A stretch of DNA of 64,000 nt, taken from NCBI GenBank assembly GCA_023634235.1, contig JAMKCF010000016.1, forward strand, positions 1,302,001 to 1,366,000. Reading direction: 5' to 3'. Under the pieces are notes generated by a model. The model searched no databases. It worked only from the letters and a program-made list of their open reading frames with translations, and was not told where the DNA came from. This document shows positions 22,369-43,620 of this stretch, in pieces. The translations under genes and the position numbers were made by a program. The stretch comes from Pisaster brevispinus. Its lineage: Eukaryota; Echinodermata; Asteroidea; Forcipulatida; Asteriidae. Position 1 is the stretch's first letter. Every line of letters starts with the position of its first letter.

Positions 22369-23397
22369 CTACGGGAAAACAACAAAAAATACTTGAGGTC
22401 AACAATAATTACTTGATTTAAATTCTTGATTTTATAAAATGTATCAAAAATTAGGCATTTAGGGTAACAGCCTGGGGACAAAATTTGACAGGAATTCAGT
22501 TGCCAATTTGAAATTTGAGTACAAATCTTGGGAGAAATTCAGTTCCAATAATCCAAGCAGAAATTTTGCCAACATTTATAACGGTTTGATTCAAAATGCA
22601 GCAAGCCTGCCACACAGAGGTTTTGCCTTCCCCCCTTCATTTATTTCTTTTGTTCTACCTTATGTTCTTGCAGGGAAAGTAAAAATAAGAAGGGAGTAAA
22701 CAATTTTTCATCAAACTATCTTTTCTTGAGTCATTGATTAATTAAAGAGAAACCTGCAGCAGTGGTTTTGCCATTTTCCCAAGAGTTTTAATTTCCCTGA
22801 GTTTTGTCATCATTTCTAATGTTCAACCTTTATCTTAATTTCAAGAGTTAACCCCATCATGGACTGGCAAGGGGGGGGGGGTTGCAGAATGTGTACCCTT
22901 ACAATATTTGTGCCTGTAACTTTTTAACACTGCATGTGATCACTACCAACATTTTCAGACTCTCCCCTATATTTTTCTAGGGTTATAGTGTCAACAAATA
23001 CTTGTGTCCGATCCCTCTATCTCTGTAGAAGTCCAGAAAAAGCCCATTGCTGATAGGGTTAGTAGAACAGTTTTCCATCAAGTTATTTGTCTTGATTCAC
23101 AAAAAAGAGGTTCTACTAATCTTAGCTGTTAGAATTGTCGTTGCCAACACCACATGTACCACCATTGTTTTGCCTTGTTTTGGTTCAAAGAGTGTAGGCA
23201 GGGCGGATTTGCCAACAAAACCAATAAGTATAATTGCTGTCTAAATTCAAATAAAGCAAGCCCATCAGTACTTCAGTAGTTTTAGAAACTATGACAACAG
23301 CTCAGTGTTGTAGCTCAATTCTATTTGTAAAGCCCAGTTGAATGACAAATGATGGACCATATCTTAACTGTTATTAAGTACCCGATCTTGTGTTTAC

Positions 23398-23480
23398 CTT
23401 TTCGAAGAGACTCTTGAGGTAGACTTTGGAACACTGTACGGTTTATGTGTGAACTCACTGCAGCTGGATGGCTCACCATT
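23398..23480 (-). CDS. tandem-duplicated exon, copy A (83 nt)
   Basis: Bounded by TTCATAG and GTAAAC. The phase 0 frame reads NGEPSSCSEFTHKPYS then VPKSTSRVSSK plus AG. Like copy C it starts in phase 0 and ends in phase 2, so either, but not both in series, can join the terminal exon in frame. Confidence 0.4.
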
Positions 23481-23499
23481 CTATGAAAAAACACAAAAT

Positions 23500-26400
23500 T
23501 ATCATTGTTAACACTCTGCCAACATCATTTATTTAATTGTCTTTCAGTCCTAAACCCTAACCCCTGGGGTTATTTACTAGAATCCTTCCTTAGGCCTACT
23601 CTACCAAAACCCAACGCCATAAATCAACTCGAGCAACTGGGTCCACCCAGCAAGGCTGTCAGACACTGCAGCCTAGTAACTGTGGACAAACAGGAGATCG
23701 CAATGGACACCAGTTGTCTTTGCGGTAGAGTTAGTGAGTGAATGAACTCTGATTATGGTGGTATTCCTGGTCCCATGTAAAGCATGACTGTTTACTGGTC
23801 CAGTGTTAACTTCAAGCCCTGCTAATGGAACGGCCTTTCCCTACTAAATGAGTATTAAAGTCTTGAACTAAGACTAACATCTACGGCCCTCCTTATTGAT
23901 GAGACGTCTCATCAGTGAATGATCAACTGCCTTTCCCCTACCAACTTTGTTGAAAAAACCAAACCAATCAAGTCTGAGATCTTTGATAGTAGGCATACTT
24001 ACTCCCGACCTTTCCAAACATATAAGCCATGGTCCATGGAGCGATAATCGACCCCTCCCTGCCAACCACCAAACCCAAACTCCATATTGGACTTCGGTGC
24101 TACGGTCAAGCATGGAGGCAAAAAGTAATTACATATCTCAAAGGACTAAAGGAGTAATGGTATGTCTTCTCCAAAGAACGAGGGCGAAAGCAATAACCTG
24201 CCTCTTGAGGGCGAAGTAGCCAGTATTTTCACTGGTCAATTTATTTTAGCAAAACCTAATTTCCGATTGTTTTGTCAAATTAATTTCCAAAAAGGGAGCA
24301 AAAACCCAGGTCCTACCCCCCAACTCCCTGCCCACCAAAACCCACTAAACCCCATGGTACCCACAGTCAAGCCAAAATCGAACCACCATATTATTGGTTA
24401 ATCATAAAGTCACAATCCCAAGGGGCACTGACATTGCAAGGTGTTATGTGGATCTTCCAAAAAGAAAAGTATAAACACAATTAAAATAAGGGGCCTTGGT
24501 CGGTTTTACGTTCCCCTTGGGACAAGCCTCCCCCTTGCCACCAGCCTATCTAGCTCTGCCACCACCCTATCTACATGTAGCTCTGCCACTACCTGTGTTA
24601 TTCTCACCTTGAAAAGTAGAAGACCCTTTGCTGTTCTTCACATGGCTCTTTGGCTGTTAATGATGTAGTGTACTCCTCACTGTGCATAAATAAAACAATA
24701 AAATCATGCAGTTTGTAATTCCTTCATTTAATAACAATAATTTATTGATAGAGCCCACAGTTTTTTGTAGATTACTTTAAGCTTGTATTGTAGGTTGTAA
24801 TGTAAGGACTGACATCAACTTTAATATTATCATAGGCCTAAGTTTTCTTAAACTTATTCTTGTATGAACACAATGTCCAGTTTCCATTTTTATTTTACAT
24901 CTAATTTCATACGAGGAAACAATGGGGATTTTTGTCCCCCATTGTGTGTCCTATACAGCCTTTGCGGGCTGCAGATGGTTGATTCAAAAGAGGGCGCTAT
25001 CAGACGAAATTTGTTCAATTTGCTTTACAGGGAACAGAATCTCCTGCCACACCAGCCTAAATCTTTAAGGGATTATAAATAAAAAACGATGGTTGTTGAA
25101 ATTTATTTCCGTAAAAAAAAAAAAACCCACTTGTTATTGACCTATATTATATACACTTTTGACATTAGGCTAAATAATTGGATGTTCATATCATAATGTC
25201 TGGATTCATCTTTCTGTTAATCTTTCTAGCCTTATACTTAGGCAGGAGTAAATTGAAATATGGAAAAAAAAGGAAATAAAAAATTCCCTAGAAAAAGTGG
25301 GTCAGATTGTTGCCTGGGTTAGCGCTAGCAGGGGATTATCTCACTGAACACCAAACCCCCGTGTTTTTGCCACCATGTACATGATGTCTTCCCCACCCTG
25401 ACAAACAGCTGTGCCTATTTACTCAAACGTCTCAAAGTTATAAAGAAAGTAATCTAATAATTTCAGTCTTTTCACATAAAACTGTATCAACTGCTTTTCT
25501 TGTGTGTCAAATAACTGTCACGGGCTTTATACATGTTCCTTTATACCAGCACACGTGTTTTTCAAAATGGCCGCCAGGCTGGGCAGGTGAAGCCTTAAAT
25601 TTGCTTCATTTTTTACTGTTTCGAAAACTCATTTTCACCTTAAGAAGTCTTCTACTGATGCTATGTGTAATATTCAACTCACCTGGCTCACTTTGCAGTG
25701 GTTTTGTCGTCCAAATTGGGCAAAAAATGTAGAAAATTGAGCACAAAAGATGGAACCTTACGACGCCAGCAGTTTTGCCTTTCATAAGGGCGTTTCCACC
25801 GGTCACGCCACTGTGAATAATTTGCATATCAAAGCTGAACCATAAGAATGGCTACACAAGACACAATTTTAGGGGAAACCTTTCGCGCGATGGCGGACGG
25901 GGTTTGCAAAATAAATAAATAAATACAAGTTTGATGACATAAATAATGGCCTTTCGATTAAAAGAAGTATTTTGAATAAGAGTTTCTATTGTTTTTAAGG
26001 CTTTTGGAAACTATATGGAAGAAGAACGCATTTTGAGATGTTCCAGCCCTAAAAGATCACCCCTTATTGAAGAATGGAATATACTTTCAAGGAAACAAAA
26101 AACTACGAATGTCTCTGTATAAGAATTTGTAAATAGTTATTGTAATATAAACTCTGTAGTTAAACGGCTTGTGTTTGTTTTGGTCAAGTTATCGAAAGGG
26201 AAATATGTTAAACTGCTTTTCGTTTTCTTAAATAATTTTTTTAACGAAAAGGACAAGGAATAAAATAGTAGCTTTTCTTTTCTCTTTTTAACTTAATACG
26301 AACAAAATGTGTCCCGTTTACCTTTTAATTGTTTAACATTGAATAAAAAGTATTACCTTTTATACCTGCCAACATGAATTGTATTATTAATAATAAAAGA

Positions 26401-26540
26401 AATACGATTTTATTATTTTTTTTTAAGACTGAGGACACTGAGGGGGTACGGGGAGGGGTGCACCATTTACTCTAGGGCCACTTCTTGCCAAATAAACTGT
26501 AGTTTCCGCTTGCAGTTTCCTATATTATAGAAGCTCGTTT
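23500..26540. other. intergenic or long-intron DNA without clear genes
   Basis: Apart from the weak candidate at 24608 I see no supported gene. Short open frames at 23874-24401 occur on both strands and lack splice support. The stretch near 25560-25830 (ATGGCCGCC, and ATGAAAGGCAAAACTGC before GTAAGG on the minus strand) could be a promoter or first exon for the minus-strand gene, but evidence is thin. Confidence 0.4.
24608..24653 (-). CDS. weak candidate exon upstream of the duplicated exons
   Basis: A 46-nt stretch between CATTAACAG and GTGAGA. One frame reads KEPCEEQQRVFYFS. No phase gives an open junction directly into copy A, so it may be chance. Confidence 0.15.
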
Positions 26541-26559
26541 CAGCTCTCTTGTGTTGCGT

Positions 26560-26790
26560 TTACTTTTTTTTTTTTTTTTAGAAAAGACATTTTATAACAA
26601 TTTATTCTGGTAATTTTGAATCTTCAATTTATTTGTATTTATTAATTCATTTACTTATTTATTTATTATGTTTTTTATTTTTATTTATTTACTTATTTTT
26701 ATATATTTGTTATTTATCTTGTTATCAATTTATTTATTTATTTCACTTTTCTTTTTTTTTCTTTTTTTTTTTGGGGGGGGGGTTGGCCTA
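26560..26790. repeat. low-complexity T-rich and TTTA-rich tract
   Basis: Runs of T, TTTA/ATTT tetranucleotides and a final G run. Apparent open frames here are compositional. Confidence 0.85.
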
Positions 26791-26799
26791 AATTATACA

Positions 26800-28105
26800 A
26801 AGAACAAAAAAAGGAATACAAGAAATTCCACTCATTCTACTCCGCATTGTGTTTTTATCAACAATCCAGAGCTGGATGTGCATTCCTTTATTCAAAGTTT
26901 AAGCTTCCACACAAGAATGGAAAGAGCTGTTAATACAAAGACAAGAAAACTTGATGAGATCTTGACCAATAGCATCTGCTGCAGTCAAGTGTCTTGGCCA
27001 CAGTTGCAATTATGTTTTCTTAAAAAATACTTTAAAACCATGTTTTGTTCGAGGAAGTTGAAGCTGTGCTGAGCTAGATAGGGCTGAAATTATGCACACA
27101 GAGTAATCAGAAACGTATGGAGAAAGTTGCGACAACTTGCGATTAGAAGCCATTTTTGGTCTGAAAAATCTGCATGTGCGCACACTGGGTACCAGACTTG
27201 ACTGCACATTGGGTTGTGCTGCATTTGGACTGCAAATGGCGTCCAGCAGCCACATGACCAAAAAAAAAACTGGTCCCTCCAAGTTGTAACTCTCTCCATG
27301 CATACCTCTGAGGGTAACCATTTTGACCTGCCCTCATTGGTAAAAGCAAAGGGTGCAATTCTTCAGAATGTTTTTGTTTGTTTTCAACTTTCACCGCACT
27401 ATTGCCACCTCTGCCACTTTCCCTTTACCTAAGTACTCAGTCGGATTCCCTGTGTTCTAGTACTACAACAGAATATCAAATGATACAGAGGAACCAGACT
27501 ATTTTCATTTCCAGCCTCGGTATGAGCTTGTGATTTTGCATTGAGATTAATGGCAACTGTACTACAGAGACTCACCACACTGCAGCCAAAACTTCTACTC
27601 ACCTTTTAGTAACAACAAAATTACTAAACATTAACAACAAAATAACTGTAAATATAACAAAAGTACTTGCTCTTTGAGCAAATTTCTGGGTTTTACTTAA
27701 AGTGTTTTTTTGGATGCCTATTTACAAAAGAATTTTATACAATTAACTTTAATAACAGTAATCAAACTTTACTTTTGAGATAGAATACATATTTTTAATT
27801 TGCAAAAATCAAGAAAAAATAGTTTTGTTTTCTTATTGATGGAATTGAAGCCAATCACACAAACAAATGCTAAGAGCAGAGAAATTTAGCTTAGCTACCA
27901 ATGAAAATACAATGTATATTGCTTTAGATATTGTTCCCTACATATTTCTTCTTGGAAGTGAAATTTGCTAAGCAAGGTCTGTTTCCTTGGCTCTGCTTAC
28001 AGCAGGCAGCATTCTGTCACCCTAAGCGTAGATTGTCTGTGCTGTAAGCACCATTTTTACTCATGGCTATTATTAGATATTTCTGGTAATTAAACCAAGG
28101 ATGCC
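26800..28105. other. non-coding stretch
   Basis: No gene is supported. Overlapping open frames on both strands at 27010-27430 have no splice or similarity support that I can see. Confidence 0.4.
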
Positions 28106-28210
28106 TCATAACTTAATCACTGTAGCTCGCAAGCCTGAGGAAACCTGTTAACAAGGGTGCTTGCTATGTGAACCAGAAACACCAGGGTTAACCCCTACTC
28201 TTCCACGATC
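28105..28210. repeat. dispersed repeat, copy 1 (inverted partner at 39850-39965)
   Basis: The block from AACTTAATCACTGTAG through CTGAGGAAACCTGT to GGTTAACCCCTACTCTTCC is repeated on the opposite strand at 39850-39965 inside a DCAF8 intron. Confidence 0.85.
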
Positions 28211-28500
28211 AGCATTCTCGTTTCTTTTAATACATGCACTACCAATCCTAGCACACGGAACTTTAGGGCTTAATGAAAACTGAAATGTGAATGAATTTTC
28301 TTCATGGAGAATTGGAAGCCTGTAAATTGACTTGTGTAACATGGCCGCTAGTTTTTTGTGAAATGGAGCCCTGCAAAGAAATAACAGGGGAGTAAGATGG
28401 TGTGGGTAACAATTATGAGCTTTCGGAAGAGTTCAATAGTTAGAAATTAAGTTGTCTAGAAACATTTGGTGGAACAACCTGTGGCAACATTATCACAGTA

Positions 28501-29135
28501 CTGCTCAATTATTAATTATTATAAACATTTATTTGGCACTTTATCAACCAAGTTTTAAAGTGCTTTACACTGTTACTACCACCTGTTCATTTAAGCTTTA
28601 ATCATTCCTGACACCAACTCAACTCATTTGGAATATGCAGCACCGGCAGCCAAATTGGTGCACAGGTTGCTAATCAACAATCGACAATCTTTACACTTGC
28701 AGGTACCCATTTACTCCTGGGTGATGGGAAGCAATTATCGTTAAGTGTATTGCTCAAGGAGCCAAATTTCACGCCTGCATTTATCATGTATGTTTCATAA
28801 TGATAATAATAAAAATAATAACTAGTTCTTATTTAGCGCACTTTACAATAACGTATCAATGCGCTTTACATTAATGCCCTGGTCATTGGGCCAATAGCAT
28901 TCCTTTAATTTCTCAGCTCCCTTCGAGAGTATACGGCCCTGGGCTGCCGCGGCGCTCCGAAGGCTTTTTCAAACACAATATCAACCTCTACCCTCGCAGG
29001 TACCCATTTATACCCCTGGGTGAAGAGAAGCAATTATAGTAAAGCATCTTGCTCAAGGACACAAGTGTCATGACCGGGATTCGAACCCACACCCCAAAGA
29101 ATTAACCACCAGAACTTGAACAGTACAGAGCATTG
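28501..29135 (-). mobile_element. two adjacent SINE copies (tRNA-derived, AAT-tailed)
   Basis: 28501-28800 is an old degenerate copy and 28801-29135 a better one. Shared parts include CGCTTTACA, GCAGGTACCCATTTA and GAAGCAATTAT. On the minus strand the second copy has GGTTCGAATCCCGGTCATGAC as B-box-like head. It matches 34186-34540. Partial duplicated tails follow at 29165-29300. Confidence 0.75.
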
Positions 29136-29462
29136 GGGTCGTGCCATGGACGGAACGCGCTTCACAAGAGTGTCTTAATTTTATAACTATTATTGTTAAG
29201 GACACAAGTGTCATGACCAATGCGCTTTACAAGAGTGATTTAATTTTATAACTATTATTGTTAAGGACACAAGTGCCATGACCGGGATTCAAACCCACAC
29301 TCCAATGACTTTGCCAGACTGTGGCTGGATCTTGCAACTGAGCATCCAGTGGCCATCATATCAACAGCAAGTCTAAAAATTTTGCAAAGAGGTGGGGGAA
29401 GTGGGTTGGGAGACACCCATGTTGCCCCCACCCCCCAAATGGATCTGCTACTGGGCCACACC

Positions 29463-29810
29463 TGTAAACAGGCATGCAACTGCCCGATGAAAAAAAAAGA
29501 GGAAATTTTCAAAGGCACAACGCAAGCGCGGAGCGAGGCAGCCAAAACGCCAAGGGACATGAGATCCACAATGGTACCCTAGAAAGCTTATTATGCTCTT
29601 AGGTGCATTCTTAGCATGTACTAGGCTTATTTCACATTTTTGTGGTTGTACATTGTTGTTGCCAAGCATATATAAGGCTTGAAAAAAAAAAATCGCCAAA
29701 AAAAAAAAATTATTATTTTTTTTTCCCTGATTTTTTTTATTTTAGCGCTGATCATTTAAAAAAAACGCGGAAATCCGCGGAAACGCGGAAGAGTTGCATG
29801 CCTGTGTAAA
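29463..29810. mobile_element. 336-bp MITE, CAGGCATG family, 6-bp target duplication
   Basis: The element 29469-29804 starts CAGGCATGCAACT and ends AGTTGCATGCCTG. TGTAAA is duplicated at 29463-29468 and 29805-29810. The interior has CCGCGGAAACGCGG and A runs. It shares termini with 13454-13600 but not its interior. Confidence 0.85.
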
Positions 29811-29849
29811 GCTAAACTAACTCTGATTGGACGGTTGTCCTCAGATGCC

Positions 29850-30500
29850 ATCGAGCCCTACCATACCGATCTGCCTTTGCTTCCGTTTACTGAAACAATG
29901 TCATACCACACGACCAAATCTGCTACACGTAAATCACTTCAGAATAACCTATTTGTGAAAACTACATAAAAATATCTTCAAACGTATTTGAAAAATAGTA
30001 TGATTATCTGGCTATGATTATTTAAATATACATATTATTATTTTATAGCAAATATAAACACCAACTCTTGCATGATTCGTGGTTTGTGTTTCTCAATGAC
30101 AAGCCACATATGCTCCAAGTTACTAAACAGCAATTATAAAGACATCATTTTCTTGGAGAGAAAACAAGACGAGGCAGCAAAAACGTTCGCTTTGAGAAAA
30201 TCAGACACTAATTTATGATTTTTTACAAAAATGTCTCTTTCTGTAAACGATGACAACTATTTAGGACGGCTAATTCCTGTCATCTGTGTATAGTTTGCAA
30301 ATAATGACTTAAACAAAACACATCTCTAACATAATCAATAAATTTTCATATAGATATTAAAATATTTTCCCTCTGTTTGAAGTAGTTACAATAATTTTTG
30401 CGGCAAGCAAAGCGGGAAGTCAAAAAATGTAATGGAGAAATGTTTTTTTAATATCAGTGTTGAATCACTGTTTAATGAAATATAATCCAACTTTTTTATA
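29850..30500. other. AT-rich non-coding stretch
   Basis: No gene or clear repeat is visible. Confidence 0.5.
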
Positions 30501-30529
30501 TCAACAGGACCCAATATATCTTGGCCCAA

Positions 30530-31080
30530 CTTCATAAAACCTGTAAGCACAAAAACTTGCTAAGCACAATACAGTATTGCTTAGCAGAAACTGGATACCA
30601 GTAAAAATTCCATAAAGTTTACATTGCTTGACTGGCACCCCACTCATTTTTTGCTTAGCACAGACAATTTCTAAGCATTACTTTCTGCTTAACAGCTTTA
30701 TGAAATTGGGCCCCTGGAACCAGTTTCATGGCTATGTTTACCGCCAAATTCTGTGCTTACAATCCCCGTTCTCTGCTTACTGCACAAGCGCCGAATTTCT
30801 GTGTAAGCAAAGACTGCCTAGTAGCGTGGAGTACGCACGCGCACAAACAAAAATTCCCAGGTAACCCTTGACATACGCTTGACGCAAGTGCAGAATTCCC
30901 TGCTCTCGTAAGTGTCAGTTCTTTGCCTACGGTAAGCCACAGCCATGAAATTGGTCCCATGGTACTATTTCAACTGCAGAGTTTTGTGCTTACACCTCAT
31001 ACAATCACATACTTTATACGGCGCTGTAAGCGCAGAGTTCTGTGGTAAGCAGCCCTATCAAACTGATTTGCAAAGCTAGA
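30530..31080. repeat. dispersed GCTTAGC-type repeat
   Basis: It contains TTGCTTAGCAGAAACTGG, ATGAAATTGGGCCC and AATTCCCTGCT phrases in direct and inverted orientation. A direct copy of 30780-30960 is at 36005-36185; related sequence is at 61380-61760. The family is probably a low-copy SINE or foldback repeat; the class is uncertain. Confidence 0.7.
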
Positions 31081-31129
31081 AGGAAGATATTGCTCGGTGA
31101 ATATTTCCGCTGACCTAAAACTACCTGGT

Positions 31130-31450
31130 CAGTTTCCTTTGTGGTTTATAACTTGATATTTGAAATAAAAAAGTCACATCCCCTTAAGGTGATCCCCTGG
31201 CTGCCGCTTCCCAGATTGATCCCTGGCTATGCGGCAGTTACAGGTTGAACGGCTTTGACTGGCATTACCGAACAAAGATAGGTTACCTGTTTCTGCTAAG
31301 CAAGATTTTTCTTAGCTAAGCCAGTTCTAGAAACTGAGCCCAGACAAACAATGTAAAAAACTTTAGGGGCTAGATAGCTCAGTTGGTAAAGCGCCGGCTA
31401 TTTAATCCACAGGTCGCAGGTTCAAGTCCCGCTCAAGTCATTTTTCTTTC
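31130..31450 (+). mobile_element. tRNA-like SINE with GTTTCC-TTGTGG body, copy 1
   Basis: The tRNA-like part is 31368-31439 (A box TAGCTCAGTTGG, B box GGTTCAAGTCC, acceptor ends paired). It resembles tRNA-Lys in overall sequence, but the loop does not hold a Lys anticodon. The preceding body contains CATCCCCTTAAGGTGATCCC, shared with 40865-41160. Confidence 0.75.
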
Positions 31451-31534
31451 TTCAACCCAAATTTTTTTCAAAAGAACTGACAGAGTCTTAGCTGAAGTGG
31501 ATTTTTCAAAAAGGAACATTAATATTATACTGTA

Positions 31535-31655
31535 CATACAGATCCTTGTCATTTGATTGGTTGAAAACGCGTCATGTGTCATCCTTTATTTAGCATTGTA
31601 TACTACCACCACACTTCAAAATTTAATATAGGAGTCCTGTATGTATAATTATAGG
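31535..31655. repeat. small dispersed element, copy 1
   Basis: ACAGATCCTTGTCATTTGAT through AATATAGGAGTCCTGTAT is repeated in direct orientation at 33658-33782. The ends (ACATACAGA and TCCTGTATGT) form a short inverted repeat, so it may be a MITE. Confidence 0.75.
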
Positions 31656-31865
31656 ATGATTCGAATCACTGTTTCCTAAATAATAATTCCCTGCCCATCA
31701 AAGGCGAGGTCATAACACGGCGGGAAAGGTTGCTATTTGCTTGGAGTGTGGGGATGGACAAGTTTCTGTTTCTATTTCGTGTTTATTGTGGAAACAAAAT
31801 TCAAAAGAACAAAGATCTATGTGTGAGATATACAAAACAAATATTGAATGCACTTCGTTCATGCA

Positions 31866-31948
31866 TTCTTGCAGAATATAATCACAAGGTGAAATCTGGC
31901 TTTCCAACAGTCCAAATTTCACCTTGTGATTACGATTCTGCGACAATA
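31866..31948. repeat. inverted repeat with arms of about 26 bp
   Basis: GCAGAATATAATCACAAGGT and GAAAT on the left mirror ATTTCACCTTGTGATTAC and GATTCTGC on the right; the loop is about 20 bases. Confidence 0.8.
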
Positions 31949-32324
31949 CACTCATATGCATCCAATACTTGTAAAACATCCAACTTCATAGAGCTGTGAA
32001 AAGCTACAAACTTTCAACATTTTTAAAGTAATACAGAGAGTATACTGCTTTTTAAGACACCCCCCCCCCCCGCCCAAAAAAGCAGTACTTTTTGGTGCAT
32101 ATCAGAATCAAAATGATTGATGTAATAATTTACATGCCCCCCCCAACCTAACAGCATAAAAATTAATAAGACTTTGACATCCCAGTAATTTTTCCTCCGC
32201 CAATTCCTTCGATTCCGCTGTCAGAATATCAACATTTCAGGCATTATGTTTAGCTCTTGGGAAAAAAAGTAGAACAGTTTCATTGATAGCAAGCGAGGAC
32301 CTACATGTTCATATGGTTTTGGAT

Positions 32325-32616
32325 TTAACACGTTGACTGCAGCCTACAAGTATATTCGTAGTAACAGGTGCAACGGATTCTGACACTACGAGTATACTCG
32401 TAGAGAATGAAAGGTCTTTGTATTGTTAATTGAATACACTGGCATCACTGAGAACGCAAACAATACGCTTCTGGCAGTGGTGAGGACATACATCCTTAGA
32501 ATTTGTATTACAACATGTAGACACCAAAAAGGTACCTATTTGGTATGCGCGCATGCGCACCACACTTGGCAACTGGGAACGCCCTACGAATCTATGACCG
32601 GCAGTCAACGTGTTAA
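32325..32616. mobile_element. 292-bp piggyBac-like MITE (TTAA target)
   Basis: Ends are TTAACACGTTGACTGC and its exact complement GCAGTCAACGTGTTAA, so each terminus carries TTAA, the piggyBac target. The interior has the palindrome ACGAGTATACTCGT. No transposase is present. Confidence 0.85.
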
Positions 32617-33305
32617 TAAACTCTTCTGGCTATTTTATCAAAATTTTGCTGGTTTTTCTGAGGATAAACAAACTCAGAAATCAGACGTAACGGTAGTTTG
32701 TTAACACAATGATTTATAGGGAAAATTATTAAGGAAGATGCAATGAAAGTCAACTATGAAAGTTTCAATTGAATATAGTTGCTGAGAAGACAGAAAAAAA
32801 CTGTCATGGTATTTTCGTCAAGGACGTAGAATGTATCCATGTATAGCGAAGTTTTTCAACATACTCTTATTGATTTCCAATCCACGGGGGCATTTCAGAC
32901 GAAATCGTTTCGCAGGATGCTTTCTACCACAACCATATTTTTGACAGAAGGCTTTCGGATAAAAAATCTACCAAAAACATTTTGGGGTCACTACCAAAGT
33001 TTGACTCTATCTTTTAAGAATATCCTGCCTGATATTTGAACTTGTACATGACCTCTGACCCCTACCAATCTGTCGCACTCTTTGTATAACCGTGAAAATG
33101 TTGACAATTTTAAGTAGACAGGTCACTACCCCGAACGGCACATAAATGTTGTAACAATTTCATAAATACATCTTGATTTGCAAAGAATTGAACACGCTGT
33201 CTTCTAAGTTCAGTTCGTTTGCGATTACCTTATCATCACACAACACACTGCTCTTGTTTCTCAGCACGCTGCCTTTGGAAAGGGGGGGGCGGAGTTGCTT
33301 ATCCT

Positions 33306-42333
<9,028 letters not shown>

Positions 42334-42405
42334 TGTGACTCCTTGTATCGATCATCTGGTATTGATCAACTCAACAACTGTGGCCGCAGCCAAGCTTATA
42401 ATGTC
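42334..42405 (-). other. DCAF8: DCAF8 5' UTR portion of the exon carrying the start codon
   Basis: A strong acceptor (T-rich tract, TTTAATCACAG) ends at 42406, 72 bases upstream of the ATG. The start codon therefore sits in the second or later exon. Confidence 0.6.
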
Positions 42406-42919
42406 CTGTGATTAAAGATAAGAAGAAAAAAAATAGCATGCGGTTGGTGGTTTGGATTTTTGGTTACTTATCTTGTGTTTGATACACTAACTTCAAATTG
42501 CAGAGTTCAAACTCTACTGACATTACTTACTGACAAGACTGAAGGAACAAAGCAAGTACATGTGAACAGCGCAACAGTCTGGGCTTGAATTTCAGGGGAA
42601 ATTCCACAAGACTGCAGGAGTTGCAGCTAAAAATGTTTACAGGACCAAAATTTATTTTATCAGAATAAGATTCAAGACCAGACTCAATGAGTTGAACAAG
42701 CAAAAAGAGAAGATCCATCTAATTTTTTTCTGAATACATGTAAAGTATACTTCGATACTCAATGGAACTGAAAGTAAATCAGACTCATTGAAAAATGTTC
42801 ACAATAGAAATAGGTAATACACAGTGAAGTATTATAATATTATTAATGATAATAATTTGAGAGGCTAATTATTCTTACTTGCAGCTGAGAAGCTGAACTG
42901 CGCAGGACGCGGCTACAAC

Positions 42920-43353
42920 ATGTTAATAATAATAATAATAATAATAATGGCTATTTATATAGCGCTCATATCCATCACTCAGTGACGCTCATGGCGCTTC
43001 AACATTAATTTCCTGCAAGGTAAATGGGGCTTCGTTTGAAGTATGAGACCTACTCCTTTACATAGCACCATGTAATGCTTTACAAGGTGCTGTGGCGCAA
43101 TATGCAGCCAATCAAACCAGGAACACCGGGGCAAACCCCTTCTCTTTTCGATAAGTGTACTGGGTTCTTTTACGTGCGTTACACAACACACGGGGCCAAC
43201 GGCTTTACGTCCCATCCAAAGGACGAAGCAATAATGGTTAAGTGTCTTGCTTAAGGACACAAGTGTCACGACTGGGACTCGAACCCACACTCTGCCGACT
43301 CGAAAACACCAGAGCTTGAGTCCGGTGCTCTTATCCGCTCGGCCATGACACGC
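42920..43353 (-). mobile_element. tRNA-Leu-type SINE, full length
   Basis: Same family as 9986-10403; the head is at 43353 and the ATT tail at 42920-42948. About 430 bp, good match over the whole length. It lies in the DCAF8 5' UTR intron. Confidence 0.9.
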
Positions 43354-43374
43354 CATGTTAGAGCTGCTAGCATG

Positions 43375-43620
43375 CAAGGGCCCCTACTGCCTACAGCAGC
43401 CAGCCACATCAACCCATGAAAACAGACCACAGCCAGAGATTGAAAGTGTTTGATTTTTCTGGAGGGAGGAAAACCAGGGGCCTGGAGAAAAACCCTTGTG
43501 GCATAGGAGAGGTTCAACGCACAACTCTACTCATACACATGTAATGGCCTTAGCCGGGAATCAAACCAGGGCCATACTGGTGAGAGACAAGCGCTTCAGG
43601 CACTACGCCACCCATACAAC
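43375..43620 (-). mobile_element. tRNA-Glu-like SINE
   Basis: On the minus strand the head reads GGGTGGCGTAGTGCCTGAAG, with CTCTCAC in the anticodon loop and GGTTTGATTCCCGGC as B box. The body contains GGTTTTCCTCCC. It is the only copy in the window. Confidence 0.6.

Noticed and set aside
27010..27430. Overlapping frames on both strands
   Set aside because: No conserved motif or splice site; overlapping frames in opposite directions with no way to prefer one.
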